Notes: generated from the letters alone by a model not told the origin. 64,000 nucleotides of DNA from Bacilli bacterium (GCA_017409025.1 JAFQTN010000007.1:1-64000); one strand, 5' to 3'. Positions 35,551-45,075 are shown, counted from the first letter of the stretch. Program-made: numbers and translations.

Positions 35551-35883
35551 ATGGATAAAAAATATTTTAGTAGAGCTGGTAATTTAGATGAGAATTTTTT
35601 TAAAAGACCTGGAGATATTCCAGAAACACCTAGAAAAAATACTTTAAGATCAATAGATAATATAGAAGAATATTTGCTTAAAGTAGTTAGTGGTAAGAAA
35701 TATGATTATGTTTGTGAACTTGGTACTTTAGTAGGTGGAGGAAATACAATAGTAGATATTAATAGATTACAAGAAATGGTAAATTCAGGTTTTAATATTA
35801 TTAGTGCTGAATATATAAATGATAATATGATAATGGTTGAATTTCAAGAATTTAGAAAAGATACAAGAGGAATTAGGAGGTAA
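35551..35883 (+). CDS. Small protein of unknown function, paralogue of next gene
   Basis: This 110-residue soluble protein has GGAGG before its ATG and is the first gene after the Tyr T-box. It shares with the following gene the frame EEYLLKVVSG, a Gly-rich middle, LQEMVNSGFNIISAEYI and a final strand MVEFQ. I do not recognise a family. Control by tRNA-Tyr charging is expected from position. A role tied to tyrosine supply or tyrosyl-tRNA is possible but unproven. Confidence 0.7.
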   Translation: MDKKYFSRAGNLDENFFKRPGDIPETPRKNTLRSIDNIEEYLLKVVSGKKYDYVCELGTLVGGGNTIVDINRLQEMVNSGFNIISAEYINDNMIMVEFQEFRKDTRGIRR

Positions 35884-35885
35884 AT

Positions 35886-36206
35886 ATGTCTTATTATAAA
35901 AATAGTGATGGTATTGGACAGGATATGATGTCTTCAGATAGTTTTTTTAGAGGTCATACACCAAAAAGTGGACCATATACTGAAGAAGAAGTTAGAGAAT
36001 ACTTAGATATTGTAGTAAGTGGAACGATGATTCCAGGTGCTAGTGAATGTGGTAAAATGTATGTAAGTTTTGAAAAATTAAAAGAATTAGTGGATGAAGG
36101 ATATAATATTATAAGGTTATTAAATCCAGAAGATGTAAATCCACATAAAATATATATAGAATATCAAAAATGTGATAAAGTAAATAATAATAAACACGGG
36201 AGGTAA
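35886..36206 (+). CDS. Small protein of unknown function, paralogue of previous gene
   Basis: This 106-residue protein matches its neighbour in the C-terminal 70 residues (VREYLDIVVSG; LKELVDEGYNIIRLL; IYIEYQ), while the N-terminal 35 residues differ. It starts 2 bases after the previous stop behind AGGAGG and ends 4 bases before tyrS. There are no catalytic motifs that I can identify. A duplicated pair between a T-box and its synthetase gene is unusual. Confidence 0.7.
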   Translation: MSYYKNSDGIGQDMMSSDSFFRGHTPKSGPYTEEEVREYLDIVVSGTMIPGASECGKMYVSFEKLKELVDEGYNIIRLLNPEDVNPHKIYIEYQKCDKVNNNKHGR

Positions 36207-36210
36207 TAAA

Positions 36211-37437
36211 ATGACATTATTTGAAGATTTAAAATGGAGAGGATTAGTACAAGATATTAGTGATGATGCATTAATAGATAAATTAAACAATGAAAGTCTA
36301 ACTTTTTATATAGGAACAGATCCAACTGCGGATTCTATGCATATTGGACACTATTCATCGTTTCTAATTAGTAAAAGGTTAGCAAAATATGGACATAAAC
36401 CAATACTTTTAGTAGGGGGAGCCACTGGTTTGATTGGAGATCCTAAACCTACTGCTGAAAGGCCTATGATATCTAAAGAAGAAGTAGAACATAACTTTAA
36501 AGGATTAAAGAAACAAGCTGAAGAAATTTTTGGATTTGAGGTTGTTAATAACTTTGATTGGACTAAAGATATTAATGTAATTGATTTCTTAAGAGATTAT
36601 GGTAAATATTTTAATATTAATTATATGTTAGCGAAAGATAAAGTAAAATCAAGAATGGAAAGTGGAATTACATATGCAGAATTTTCATATATGATTTTAC
36701 AAGCATTAGATTTTATGTATTTATATGAAAATAGAAATTGTATATTACAAGTAGCAGGATCAGATCAATGGGGAAATATAACATCAGGAATTGAACTTGT
36801 TAGAAAGAAATTAGGAAAAGAAATATATGGTATGGTTATGCCACTTGTGACTGATTCTAATGGGGTTAAATTTGGAAAAACTGAAGGTAATGCTTTATGG
36901 TTAGATAAAAATAAAACATCATCATATGAACTATATCAATACCTAATTAACTTAGAAGACTCTATGATTATTGATTACTTGAAGAAGTTGACATTCTTAA
37001 CTAAAGAAGAAATCGAAGCAATAGAAGAAAGTCATAAAGAAAATCCACATCTAAGAGAAGCTCATAAGAGATTGGCTAAAGAAATTATAACTGATTTACA
37101 TGGCGAGGAAGAATATAATAAAGCAGTAATGATGAGTGAAGCGCTATTTACTGGTAAATTTAATGATTTAAATAAGAACGAAATAGAAGAATTATTTAAT
37201 GGATACAATAAAATAGAAGTATCTGTTGGTTTAAATATAATGGATTTACTTCTTAATATGGGAATTGCTAATAGTAAAAGAGAAGCAAAAGAATATATAA
37301 CTGGAAATGCAATCTCTATTAATGGAGAAAAAGTTAACGATTTAGAATATATTATTAGTGATAAAGATTTCTTAGATAAAACATATATTATTGTAAAAAG
37401 AGGAAAGAAAAATTACTATATTGGTATAAATAAATAG
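36211..37437 (+). CDS. tyrS: Tyrosyl-tRNA synthetase
   Basis: This class I synthetase charges tRNA-Tyr. The HIGH-type motif is ADSMHIGHYSS, preceded by TFYIGTDPTA; the substrate pocket motif is QVAGSDQWGNI; the KMSKS loop reads VKFGKTEGN, the KFGKS-like form typical of bacterial TyrRS. A C-terminal S4-like tRNA-binding domain (NIMDLLLNMGIANSKREAKEYI) completes the 408 residues. GGGAGG lies just upstream of the ATG. Regulated by the T-box at 35.4 kb. Confidence 0.98.
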   Translation: MTLFEDLKWRGLVQDISDDALIDKLNNESLTFYIGTDPTADSMHIGHYSSFLISKRLAKYGHKPILLVGGATGLIGDPKPTAERPMISKEEVEHNFKGLKKQAEEIFGFEVVNNFDWTKDINVIDFLRDYGKYFNINYMLAKDKVKSRMESGITYAEFSYMILQALDFMYLYENRNCILQVAGSDQWGNITSGIELVRKKLGKEIYGMVMPLVTDSNGVKFGKTEGNALWLDKNKTSSYELYQYLINLEDSMIIDYLKKLTFLTKEEIEAIEESHKENPHLREAHKRLAKEIITDLHGEEEYNKAVMMSEALFTGKFNDLNKNEIEELFNGYNKIEVSVGLNIMDLLLNMGIANSKREAKEYITGNAISINGEKVNDLEYIISDKDFLDKTYIIVKRGKKNYYIGINK

Positions 37438-37446
37438 GAGTATTGT

Positions 37447-38310
37447 ATGAAAAAGAAGTTCTTAGATAGAAGGGATGGTACTAGATTAAAATCTGGTGGA
37501 TTCGAAAAAATTTGGTATGCACTAAAAAGTAAAAGAAGTGAGAATGAAGTACATATATTAAAAGAAATAGATGTTACTGAATTAAAAAAATATTATGAAA
37601 AACTAAAAAAAGATAATAAAGATATTACTTATTTTCATTTATTTTCTACGGCTACTGCTAAAATTCTTTATAATAAACCATTATTAAATAGATTTGTAAT
37701 TAATGGGAGTTGTTATAAAAGAAATGATATAAGTTTATCTTTTGTAGCTAAAACAGAATTTACTGATGATGCTAAAGAATTATTTACTGTAATGAAAGTA
37801 GATAAAGAAGATAATCTTAATACAATTAGTAAAAAAATATTAGGTGATGTAAAAAAAGTTAGAAGTAATCAAGGAAATAATACTGACGATTTCATGGATA
37901 AATTAAAAATATTACCTAAATTCTTAATAAAAATTATTACTTGGTTAATTAAATTTTTAGATAATCATGATTTATTACCAAGTTCATTAACTGATGGAAG
38001 TATCTATCATAGTACAGTACTTTTATCTAATTTGGGTAGTATTCATTGTGATGGAATATATCATAACTTAACTAATTTTGGAACTAATTCTATTGTAGTT
38101 ACTATTGGTGAAATAAAAGAAAGTGTAAAAGTAATTGATGGAAAAATAGAGAAAAGAGCTGTATGTCAATTTGGTATAACACTAGATGAAAGAATTGCTG
38201 ATGGTGTATATTTTGCTAAATGTGTTAATATGTTAGAGTATATATTAAATAATCCTAATTTATTGGAGGATAGAGTAGATGCTAAAGTCAATCTTACTGA
38301 GAATAAATAA
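37447..38310 (+). CDS. E2-type (CAT-like) acyltransferase domain protein with altered active site
   Basis: The 287-residue protein follows the catalytic domain of 2-oxoacid dehydrogenase E2/chloramphenicol acetyltransferase proteins: YFHLFSTATAKIL, LSNLGSI with the following NFGTNSIVVTIGEIKE, and FGITLDERIADGVYFAK near the end. In E2 enzymes the last block is DHRxxDG with catalytic His; here the His is Glu. There is no lipoyl domain and no E1 or E3 gene nearby. It overlaps the AMP-ligase gene by 32 bases, so the two products probably act together on an acyl group. Confidence 0.75.
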   Translation: MKKKFLDRRDGTRLKSGGFEKIWYALKSKRSENEVHILKEIDVTELKKYYEKLKKDNKDITYFHLFSTATAKILYNKPLLNRFVINGSCYKRNDISLSFVAKTEFTDDAKELFTVMKVDKEDNLNTISKKILGDVKKVRSNQGNNTDDFMDKLKILPKFLIKIITWLIKFLDNHDLLPSSLTDGSIYHSTVLLSNLGSIHCDGIYHNLTNFGTNSIVVTIGEIKESVKVIDGKIEKRAVCQFGITLDERIADGVYFAKCVNMLEYILNNPNLLEDRVDAKVNLTENK

Positions 38311-40030
38311 ATTTGTTAGTGATGTCTTGGATAAAATTACTAAAAAAGAACCTTGGTATAAATATTATGATAAGGGTGATAAGATAAATTATCCTGATTT
38401 AACTATTTATGAACTTATTGCTAAAACAGCTGAGATGTATCCAAATAATTATGCATTTTTATACTATGGTAAAAAAATTAGTTATAGGGAATTTCTTATC
38501 AGGATAAAGAAAACTGCTAGTGCTTTACTTGAATTAGGAGTCAAAGAAGGAGATAGAGTAACTATTTGTATGCCTAATACTCCTGTAGCAATAATTACTT
38601 TTTATGCTATTAATATGATAGGTGCTACTGCTAGTATGATTCATCCATTGTCAAGTGAAAATGAAATAGAATTTTATTTAAATGAAGCAAGTAGTAAACA
38701 TATATTAACTATCGATTTAGTATATGATAAATTAATGAAAGTTATTGATAAAACCAAGGTAGAGAATATTATTGTAAGTAGTGTTAGTGATGATATGAAT
38801 AGTTTTATGCATTTTATGTATTGGTTCTTTAATGGAAGAAAAAATAAAATTGTAAAGAATGAAAAATCTATTTTCTACAAAGACTTTATTAAAAAAGGTA
38901 TATATATAAAAGAGTTTGAATGCGCGAAGAGAGGTCAAGATGATGAAGCAGTAATATTATATAGTGGAGGAACAACTGGTAGTCCTAAGGGAATAGTTTT
39001 GACTAACTTAAATTTTAATGCGTTGGCTATGCAATGTCATTTAATGTGTCATCCAGCTAAAGCAGGAGATTCTATTTTAGCAATATTACCAATATTTCAT
39101 GGTTTTGGATTGGGTGTTTCTATACATACTCCTTTATATATTGGTATGCAAGTTATATTAGTTCCTGATTTTAGCCCAAGAAAATTTGGTAGTTTGATAA
39201 AAAAATATAAACCTAATTTTATTACTGGAGTTCCTACTTTATATGAAGCATTATTAAAAACTAAATTAGGTAAGAATGATTTGTCTTCTTTGACTTGTGT
39301 TGTTAGTGGTGGAGATACTTTAATACCATCATTTAAAAAGAAAATAGATGAATTTCTATTAAAGCATGGTTCAAAGACTAAAGTTAGATGTGGATATGGA
39401 TTAACTGAATCTACTGGTGCTAGTTGTTTGAATCCGAAGAATGAATATAGAGATAACAGTATTGGTATTCCTTTACCAGATATGTTATATAAGATTGTTA
39501 AAATAGGAACACTAACTGAAGCTAATACTATGGAAGATGGAGAAATATGTATAAATGGACCTACTGTTATGAAAGGTTATTTAAATAATCCTGAAGAAAC
39601 TAATAAGACGTTAGTAAAACATCCTGATGGAAAAGTATGGCTTCATACTGGTGATATTGGTTGTATGGATAAAGATGGTTTTATTTATTTTAAACAAAGA
39701 TTAAAAAGACTGATCGTTTCATCTGGTTATAATATATATCCTTCATATGTGGAAGATATTATATGTAGTCATCCTTTAGTTGATCAGGCAGTAGTTATTG
39801 GTATTCCACATGAATATAAAAAACAAGTTGCTAAGGCATATATAGTATTAAAAAAAGGAGAAAAACCAAGTATTAGTACTAAGAAAAAAATAAAAAAATA
39901 TTGTGAAGAAAAATTATCTAAATATTCATGGCCTTATGAATATGAATTTAGGGATAGTCTTCCAACAACATTAGTTGGTAAGGTAGCATATAAAAAATTA
40001 GAAGAAGAAAATAACAAGAAAGGAGAATAG
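38279..40030 (+). CDS. Acyl-CoA synthetase-like AMP-forming ligase
   Basis: This ANL-superfamily enzyme has the P-loop-like motif LYSGGTTGSPKGIVLTN, the A5 motif GYGLTESTG, the A7 block WLHTGDIGCMDKDGFIYF, and the catalytic Lys in the A10 region LVGKVAYKKLEE. It activates a carboxylic acid as acyl-AMP and passes it to CoA or another thiol. The N-terminal 30 residues are an extra amphipathic/hydrophobic segment that may contact the membrane. It has 583 residues. GGAGG at 38264-38268 supports the overlapping start. Confidence 0.9.
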   Translation: MLKSILLRINKFVSDVLDKITKKEPWYKYYDKGDKINYPDLTIYELIAKTAEMYPNNYAFLYYGKKISYREFLIRIKKTASALLELGVKEGDRVTICMPNTPVAIITFYAINMIGATASMIHPLSSENEIEFYLNEASSKHILTIDLVYDKLMKVIDKTKVENIIVSSVSDDMNSFMHFMYWFFNGRKNKIVKNEKSIFYKDFIKKGIYIKEFECAKRGQDDEAVILYSGGTTGSPKGIVLTNLNFNALAMQCHLMCHPAKAGDSILAILPIFHGFGLGVSIHTPLYIGMQVILVPDFSPRKFGSLIKKYKPNFITGVPTLYEALLKTKLGKNDLSSLTCVVSGGDTLIPSFKKKIDEFLLKHGSKTKVRCGYGLTESTGASCLNPKNEYRDNSIGIPLPDMLYKIVKIGTLTEANTMEDGEICINGPTVMKGYLNNPEETNKTLVKHPDGKVWLHTGDIGCMDKDGFIYFKQRLKRLIVSSGYNIYPSYVEDIICSHPLVDQAVVIGIPHEYKKQVAKAYIVLKKGEKPSISTKKKIKKYCEEKLSKYSWPYEYEFRDSLPTTLVGKVAYKKLEEENNKKGE

Positions 40031-40032
40031 AT

Positions 40033-40863
40033 ATGATTTTAGATGGTAAAAAAATTAAAAATCAAATACTAGATGAATTAAAAGATGAAGTTAATAATCT
40101 AACAATCAAACCTAAATTAGTAGTAATTCAAGTTGGTAATAATGAAGCTAGTAATGTATATATAAAACAGAAAAATAATATGTGTAATTATATAGGTTAT
40201 AATTTTGAACATTTTAAATTAGATGAAGATACTAATATAGATAACTTATTGGAATTAATATATAAATTAAATAATGATGATAGTGTTAATGGAATACTTG
40301 TGCAATTACCATTACCAAAACATATTGATTCAAATAAGATTATTAATGCAATATCTCCAGTTAAAGATGTAGATGGTTTAACTGATACAAATATTGGTAT
40401 GTTATGTCATAAGAAAGATTCTCTATATTCTTGTACGCCTTATGGGGTTATGGAATTATTAGATAGATATGATATAGATGTAAGTGAGAAGAATGTAGTA
40501 ATTGTTGGAAGAAGTGATTTAGTAGGGAAACCTATGAGTATGATGATGTTAAATAAAGATGCAACAGTTACTATATGTCATTCTAAAACTAATAATTTGA
40601 CGGAATTTACTAAAAAAGCAGATATCTTAATTGTAGCTATAGGAAAACCAAATTTTATAACTACTGATATGATAAGAGAAGATGCTATAGTTATAGATGT
40701 TGGAATATCTAGGACAGAATTAGGACTATGTGGAGATGTGGATTTTGATAGCGTAAAAGATAAAGTAAAATATATTACACCAGTACCTGGTGGAGTAGGT
40801 CCAATGACTGTAGCGATGCTTGGTAAAAATATTTTAAAAGCTTATAAATTACAAAACAAATAA
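40033..40863 (+). CDS. folD: Bifunctional methylenetetrahydrofolate dehydrogenase/cyclohydrolase FolD
   Basis: FolD interconverts 5,10-methylene-, 5,10-methenyl- and 10-formyl-tetrahydrofolate using NADP. The active-site segment SNVYIKQKNN contains the catalytic Lys, with GILVQLPLPKHID, the NADP loop VIVGRSDLVGKPMSMMM and TPVPGGVGPMTVAML also present. It has 276 residues. It starts 2 bases after the ligase stop behind AGGAG, and closes the long tyrS operon at a terminator. Confidence 0.97.
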   Translation: MILDGKKIKNQILDELKDEVNNLTIKPKLVVIQVGNNEASNVYIKQKNNMCNYIGYNFEHFKLDEDTNIDNLLELIYKLNNDDSVNGILVQLPLPKHIDSNKIINAISPVKDVDGLTDTNIGMLCHKKDSLYSCTPYGVMELLDRYDIDVSEKNVVIVGRSDLVGKPMSMMMLNKDATVTICHSKTNNLTEFTKKADILIVAIGKPNFITTDMIREDAIVIDVGISRTELGLCGDVDFDSVKDKVKYITPVPGGVGPMTVAMLGKNILKAYKLQNK

Positions 40864-40893
40864 AGAAATTAGTTATTTAACTAGTTTCTTTTT
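40863..40893 (+). terminator. Terminator after folD
   Basis: AAGAAATTAGTT (40863-40874) pairs with AACTAGTTTCTT (40879-40890) with one G-U pair, then T residues. It begins at the folD stop codon. Confidence 0.8.
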
Positions 40894-41023
40894 AAATATA
40901 ATAAAAAAGATTGATTTTAATTAAAAATTATGTTATGTTTATATGGACTGCAAAGAGTAATTTGATAGATAAAACGTTTTTTTAGATAAAAAGAACGTTT
41001 TTTTGCGTTGTTCGGAGGTGTTT

Positions 41024-43033
41024 ATGGAATTATCTAAAAAAGAGATAATACTTGAAGAGAAAAGGCTTGAAGATACTACTGATATCATACGTAGTAAGAT
41101 ATCAGAACTAGGTCAAGAACTATATGATAGAGATGATAAAGTTCTTGAATTTAAAAAGTTTATGTGGGATAACAGAACTGATATGGATCCTACAGAACTT
41201 AAAACCATGATGAGTGATAATGACCTAGAAATTAGTATGATGATGAATAAGGGGGAATATTTACAAAAATTATTTAAGGTTCAAAATAATCCATATTTTG
41301 GCTCAATAATATTTAATGATGGGAAAAATAAAGATGAAGTATATATTGGGATAACTCATGTAATCGATAATAAAAATAAATATTATGTACATGACTGGAG
41401 AAGTCCTATATGTAGTTTGTTTTATGATTATGAAGTTGGACCATGTAGTTATATGGCTCCGATGGGTAAAATTAATGGTAATATTGATAGAAAAAGACAA
41501 TATACTATTAAAGATGCTAAACTACTTCATATATTTGATAATAATATCAATATAGATGATGAATTATTACAAGAGGTACTTGCTAATGAATCTAATGATA
41601 AGATGAAGAATATTGTTAATACAATTCAAATGGAACAGAATAAGGTTATTAGAAATACTGATGATAAAACTTTAATAGTACAAGGAATAGCGGGTTCAGG
41701 TAAAACATCAGTTGCTCTTCATAGAATAGCATTTCTTTTGTATAAAATAGAAAATTTAAAATCTAATAATGTCTTGATATTTTCTCCGAATAAAGTATTT
41801 TCAGAATATATTTCTAACGTTTTACCAGAACTTGGTGAAGACAATACAATGCAGACAACAATTAATGATTTTCTTGATATGGAAATAAAAGAATTTAAAA
41901 AAGTAGAAAGTTTTACTTCATTTATTGAAAGAAGTTATACTATTAGAGGTGATTTTGAATTTATTAAATATAAACAAAGTGATATGATATATGATGATAT
42001 AGATAAATATATTGATAGTATTTGCAAGAATGTTAAGTTTATGGATGATTTATTTACAAGAGATTATAGTTATACTAAAGATGAACTTAATTATATGTTA
42101 AATAATAGATATGGAAAATTTCCTTTATGTGAAAGAATTAAATTTATGGCTATAAAATTAAGTGAAGTAAATTTTAAAGGTAGACTTCATAAGGCTAAAA
42201 CTATAGAAAAAGAATTATATGAAAGATTAAATATGGATAGAGATTTAATCAAAATATATATTAATTTCTTTAGTAGTGAATTTAGTAAGATAAATAAAGA
42301 TATTTCTTATATTAAAGATAATAAAAATATAATTCACTATGATGATGCTTGTTTATATGTATATATGAAGTGTAAGTTATTTGGATATAACTATAATACA
42401 TATATTAAACAAATAGTGATTGATGAAGCCCAAGATTATAGTATGGGTCAATTAAAGCTAATAAATAAAATATTTAAGAATGCTTCTTATACGATACTTG
42501 GTGATGTTAATCAAACTATTAATCCATATTATAAATATAATAGTTTAGAAGATTTAACAAAAATATTTGATAGTAGTAAGTATATAGAACTTACTAAAAC
42601 ATATAGATCATCAGAAGAAATAATTGAATTTAGTAATAAAGTATTAGGTCTTAATCATGTAACTGCTATTAGAAGAAATACTAATATTCCAGTAATTGAA
42701 AGAGAAGAAGATAATTTATATGAACAACTTATTAGTGATATTAATGAATGTAGAAAATATGGTAAGAGTATAGCAATAGTTACTAAAAATGATTCAGAAT
42801 GTGATAGGATATATAAATTGTTTAAAGACACTGATATATCTAAGATAGATAATCAAAGTAAGAAGTTTAATAGAAAATTTGTTGTAGTTCCAGTATATAT
42901 GGCTAAAGGATTAGAATTTGATAGTGTAATTATTTATACTGATAAAGATAATAAATATATGGAAAGTGAGAAATATTTATATTATGTTGCGATAACTAGA
43001 GCACAACACAAATTAATTGTTTATAATCAATAG
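41024..43033 (+). CDS. helD: HelD-like superfamily 1 helicase (RNA polymerase recycling factor)
   Basis: HelD releases RNA polymerase from stalled or terminated complexes. The N-terminal 170 residues are helical, with a long arm (EIILEEKRLEDTTDIIRSKI) and the block YVHDWRSPICSLFYDYEVGP typical of HelD. Motif I reads QGIAGSGKTSVALHR, motif II VIDEAQDYS, motif III GDVNQTINP, and motif V/VI MAKGLEFDSVII with YVAITRAQHKL. The ATG at 41024 follows GGAGGTG; 669 residues is within the HelD range. It is monocistronic. Confidence 0.93.
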   Translation: MELSKKEIILEEKRLEDTTDIIRSKISELGQELYDRDDKVLEFKKFMWDNRTDMDPTELKTMMSDNDLEISMMMNKGEYLQKLFKVQNNPYFGSIIFNDGKNKDEVYIGITHVIDNKNKYYVHDWRSPICSLFYDYEVGPCSYMAPMGKINGNIDRKRQYTIKDAKLLHIFDNNINIDDELLQEVLANESNDKMKNIVNTIQMEQNKVIRNTDDKTLIVQGIAGSGKTSVALHRIAFLLYKIENLKSNNVLIFSPNKVFSEYISNVLPELGEDNTMQTTINDFLDMEIKEFKKVESFTSFIERSYTIRGDFEFIKYKQSDMIYDDIDKYIDSICKNVKFMDDLFTRDYSYTKDELNYMLNNRYGKFPLCERIKFMAIKLSEVNFKGRLHKAKTIEKELYERLNMDRDLIKIYINFFSSEFSKINKDISYIKDNKNIIHYDDACLYVYMKCKLFGYNYNTYIKQIVIDEAQDYSMGQLKLINKIFKNASYTILGDVNQTINPYYKYNSLEDLTKIFDSSKYIELTKTYRSSEEIIEFSNKVLGLNHVTAIRRNTNIPVIEREEDNLYEQLISDINECRKYGKSIAIVTKNDSECDRIYKLFKDTDISKIDNQSKKFNRKFVVVPVYMAKGLEFDSVIIYTDKDNKYMESEKYLYYVAITRAQHKLIVYNQ

Positions 43034-43040
43034 AGAAAGA

Positions 43041-43074
43041 AACAATTTGTTAGGAATAACAAGTTGTTTTTTTG
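43041..43074 (+). terminator. Terminator after helD
   Basis: AACAATTTGTT (43041-43051) pairs with AACAAGTTGTT (43058-43068), followed by a T run to 43074. Confidence 0.8.
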
Positions 43075-43132
43075 TTTGATAATTCGTTAAATAATAAAAT
43101 TTGTTTGTCCAAAATATGTCAAATTAATAATT

Positions 43133-43180
43133 TTAAAAAGTAAATAAAAAACTTTGTACGAATAATGTTATTGAAGGAGG
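43133..43180 (+). promoter_or_regulatory. Conserved upstream element shared with the DUF1016 gene
   Basis: This copy matches 7363-7408 without gaps, sharing AAAAAGTAAAT, TACGAATAAT, TATTGAAGG and the ribosome site. It ends 5 bases before the BRO-N start codon. Confidence 0.55.
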
Positions 43181-43185
43181 AATTA

Positions 43186-44052
43186 ATGAAAGAAAATAAA
43201 ATAGACACAATTACAAATTTATTTGAGGGTAGTGAAATAAGAAGTATTTGGGATAGTGAAAAAGAAGATTATTATTTTAGTGTAGTTGATGTTATTAGTG
43301 CATTAACGGGAAGTAATAATCCAAGAAATTATTGGAATATGCTTAAGAAAAGATTAATAGAAGATGATGGAAGTGAGTTGTACACAAAATGTGTACAACT
43401 GAAAATGAAATCTCAAAAAGATGGAAAGAACTATCTAACAGATACACTGGATACTGAAGGAATCTTTAGACTTATTGAATCTGTTCCGAGTCCTAAAGCC
43501 GAACCATTTAAAATGTGGTTTGCTTCTTTAGGAAAAGAAAGAATTGATGAAGTATTTGATCCAGAAAAAGCAATTGATAGAGCGATTGATTATTATCGTA
43601 AAAAAGGTTATTCAGATAACTGGATTGAAACTAGATTAAAAGGAATTCTTAATCGCAAGAAATTAACAGATGTGTGGAAAGAGAATGGAATTACTGAAAA
43701 TTATGAATATGCGATGCTAACTAATGAAATTTATAAAACTTGGTCTGGTATGAAAGCTAATGAATATAAAGATTTTAAAGGTATTAGAAAAGAATCTTTA
43801 AGAGATAATATGACAGATATAGAAGTAATACTTACTGATTTGGGTGAAATAACTGCAAGGGATATAGCAAAATATGAGCGTCCTCAAGGTTTGAAAGATA
43901 ATTTAAAAGTTGCTAAAAGAGGTGGAGATGTATCTAAAATAGCAAGAGAAAGTTATGAGATACAAACTGGTAGACGTGCGATAACTAGTAGAAATAATCT
44001 CTATATAAAATATTCTGGTGATACTAAATTAACAACTAAAAATAAATTTTAG
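43186..44052 (+). CDS. BRO-N domain protein (phage antirepressor / DinD-like)
   Basis: The N-terminal 110 residues fit a BRO-N/P22-antirepressor-type domain: IRSIWDSEKEDYYFSVVDVI, then PRNYWNMLKKRL and TEGIFRLIESVPSPKAEPFK. The C-terminal half, with IDRAIDYYRKKGYSDNWIETR and KLTDVWKENGI, occurs in a family found in chromosomes and phages. DinD of E. coli is a distant SOS-inducible analogue. The ATG at 43186 has AAGGAGG six bases upstream. It is a single gene between terminators and may be a phage remnant or a domesticated regulator. It shares its upstream element with the DUF1016 gene. Confidence 0.75.
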   Translation: MKENKIDTITNLFEGSEIRSIWDSEKEDYYFSVVDVISALTGSNNPRNYWNMLKKRLIEDDGSELYTKCVQLKMKSQKDGKNYLTDTLDTEGIFRLIESVPSPKAEPFKMWFASLGKERIDEVFDPEKAIDRAIDYYRKKGYSDNWIETRLKGILNRKKLTDVWKENGITENYEYAMLTNEIYKTWSGMKANEYKDFKGIRKESLRDNMTDIEVILTDLGEITARDIAKYERPQGLKDNLKVAKRGGDVSKIARESYEIQTGRRAITSRNNLYIKYSGDTKLTTKNKF

Positions 44053-44061
44053 AAAATAATA

Positions 44062-44090
44062 TTGCTTAATTTAATAAAGAATGTTATAAT
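44062..44090 (+). promoter_or_regulatory. Promoter of the glyS T-box operon
   Basis: TTGCTT (44062-44067), a 17-base spacer and TATAAT (44085-44090). It shares AAAGAATGTTATAAT with the tyrS operon promoter. Confidence 0.78.
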
Positions 44091-44096
44091 CTAGTT

Positions 44097-44230
44097 AACT
44101 TATTAATTAATGCGAAGACGGGCTTGGAAACCTATCAGCAATATGTATATATAGAGGGATTCTTATGAATAAGTAAAGTGGAACCGCGGCATTAGTCGTC
44201 TTTACAATTAAAGAATTTCTCTTTTTATTA
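44097..44230 (+). promoter_or_regulatory. Short T-box leader, probably glycine-specific
   Basis: The canonical T-box signature AAAGTGGAACCGCGG lies at 44175-44189. ACTTATT (44098-44104) pairs with AATAAGT (44168-44174) to close a stem I of only about 75 bases. GGGC at 44119-44122 offers a GGC glycine specifier (inference). AGAGGGATTCTT (44153-44164) can pair with AAGAATTTCTCT (44211-44222) before a T run, a possible terminator form. The whole leader is shorter than most Firmicute T-boxes. Confidence 0.8.
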
Positions 44231-44247
44231 TTTTGGAGGTAGTAGTT

Positions 44248-45075
44248 ATGAGTGTAAAAATTGAAGGAATAGAAAGACTTAGGGCTAATTATTATAATAA
44301 AATAGTAATTAATCAGGATCCTGCTTATGGGAATTATAGTGTTTCAGTAAAAGGTAATCCAATTAAACATGATACGGAACGTGTTGGTGAAAGATTTGGA
44401 GAAAGTTTTAAAAATAAAAGTGATGATGAACAAATAAGAGAAATAATTGAAGATTATCTTAGATATACTAAAATATGTGGATATACAGATTTAATACGTT
44501 TACCTGGTTATGGAGAAAAAAGATTTAATGTAGTATATGGCAATTTTGGTTATAGGGAAATGTTACTTCGTTTGTTTAAATTTAATAAAGATTTTGGTGA
44601 TATTTTAGGAAAAATACAACAGAAATATTATCAAGATAGATTTGATTTTTGTTATGAAGAAAAAGGGATAAAAACATTTAAAATAAGTGCTGATGCAACT
44701 GGTACTGGTTATACTTTAGATTTAGATAAATTATATAGTGGTGCTAAAGAAGAAGAATATTTTAAACATATAATATTAATGGAAAAAGATTTTAGATTAA
44801 CTGATTGTGAAAAAAAATTCATAGATGATTTTATAATAAATATTTTTTCTAAATTTGGTGAAAAAATAGAAATCGAAAAAGTATATAATAGTGAATATGA
44901 ATGGGCAAGAAGTAAAGTTACTGGATATATATTTAAATGTGGTGATGTAAAAGTATATATTGATAATTGTTATCCATTATTGCATATTCTTGTAACAGTT
45001 GGTAATTATAATTTAAGTTTAGAAGCAAAAAAAGAAAATAGTATGAAAAGACAATTGGCTATGGAGGGATTTTAA
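44248..45075 (+). CDS. Soluble protein of unknown function in the glyS operon
   Basis: I do not recognise this 275-residue protein. It has no signal or membrane segment. Notable blocks are [18 protein letters not shown], a helical middle ([19 protein letters not shown]), and an alpha/beta C-terminus ([18 protein letters not shown]). The ATG at 44248 has GGAGG eight bases upstream. It lies between the T-box and glyS, one base before the glyS start, so its expression should respond to glycyl-tRNA charging. Confidence 0.7.
   Translation: MSVKIEGIERLRANYYNKIVINQDPAYGNYSVSVKGNPIKHDTERVGERFGESFKNKSDDEQIREIIEDYLRYTKICGYTDLIRLPGYGEKRFNVVYGNFGYREMLLRLFKFNKDFGDILGKIQQKYYQDRFDFCYEEKGIKTFKISADATGTGYTLDLDKLYSGAKEEEYFKHIILMEKDFRLTDCEKKFIDDFIINIFSKFGEKIEIEKVYNSEYEWARSKVTGYIFKCGDVKVYIDNCYPLLHILVTVGNYNLSLEAKKENSMKRQLAMEGF

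Noticed and set aside
40964-41010. Two direct copies of AACGTTTTTTT upstream of helD
   Set aside because: They look like a transcription-start or slippage-prone T run, but there is no stem and no clear promoter spacing, so I assign no function.
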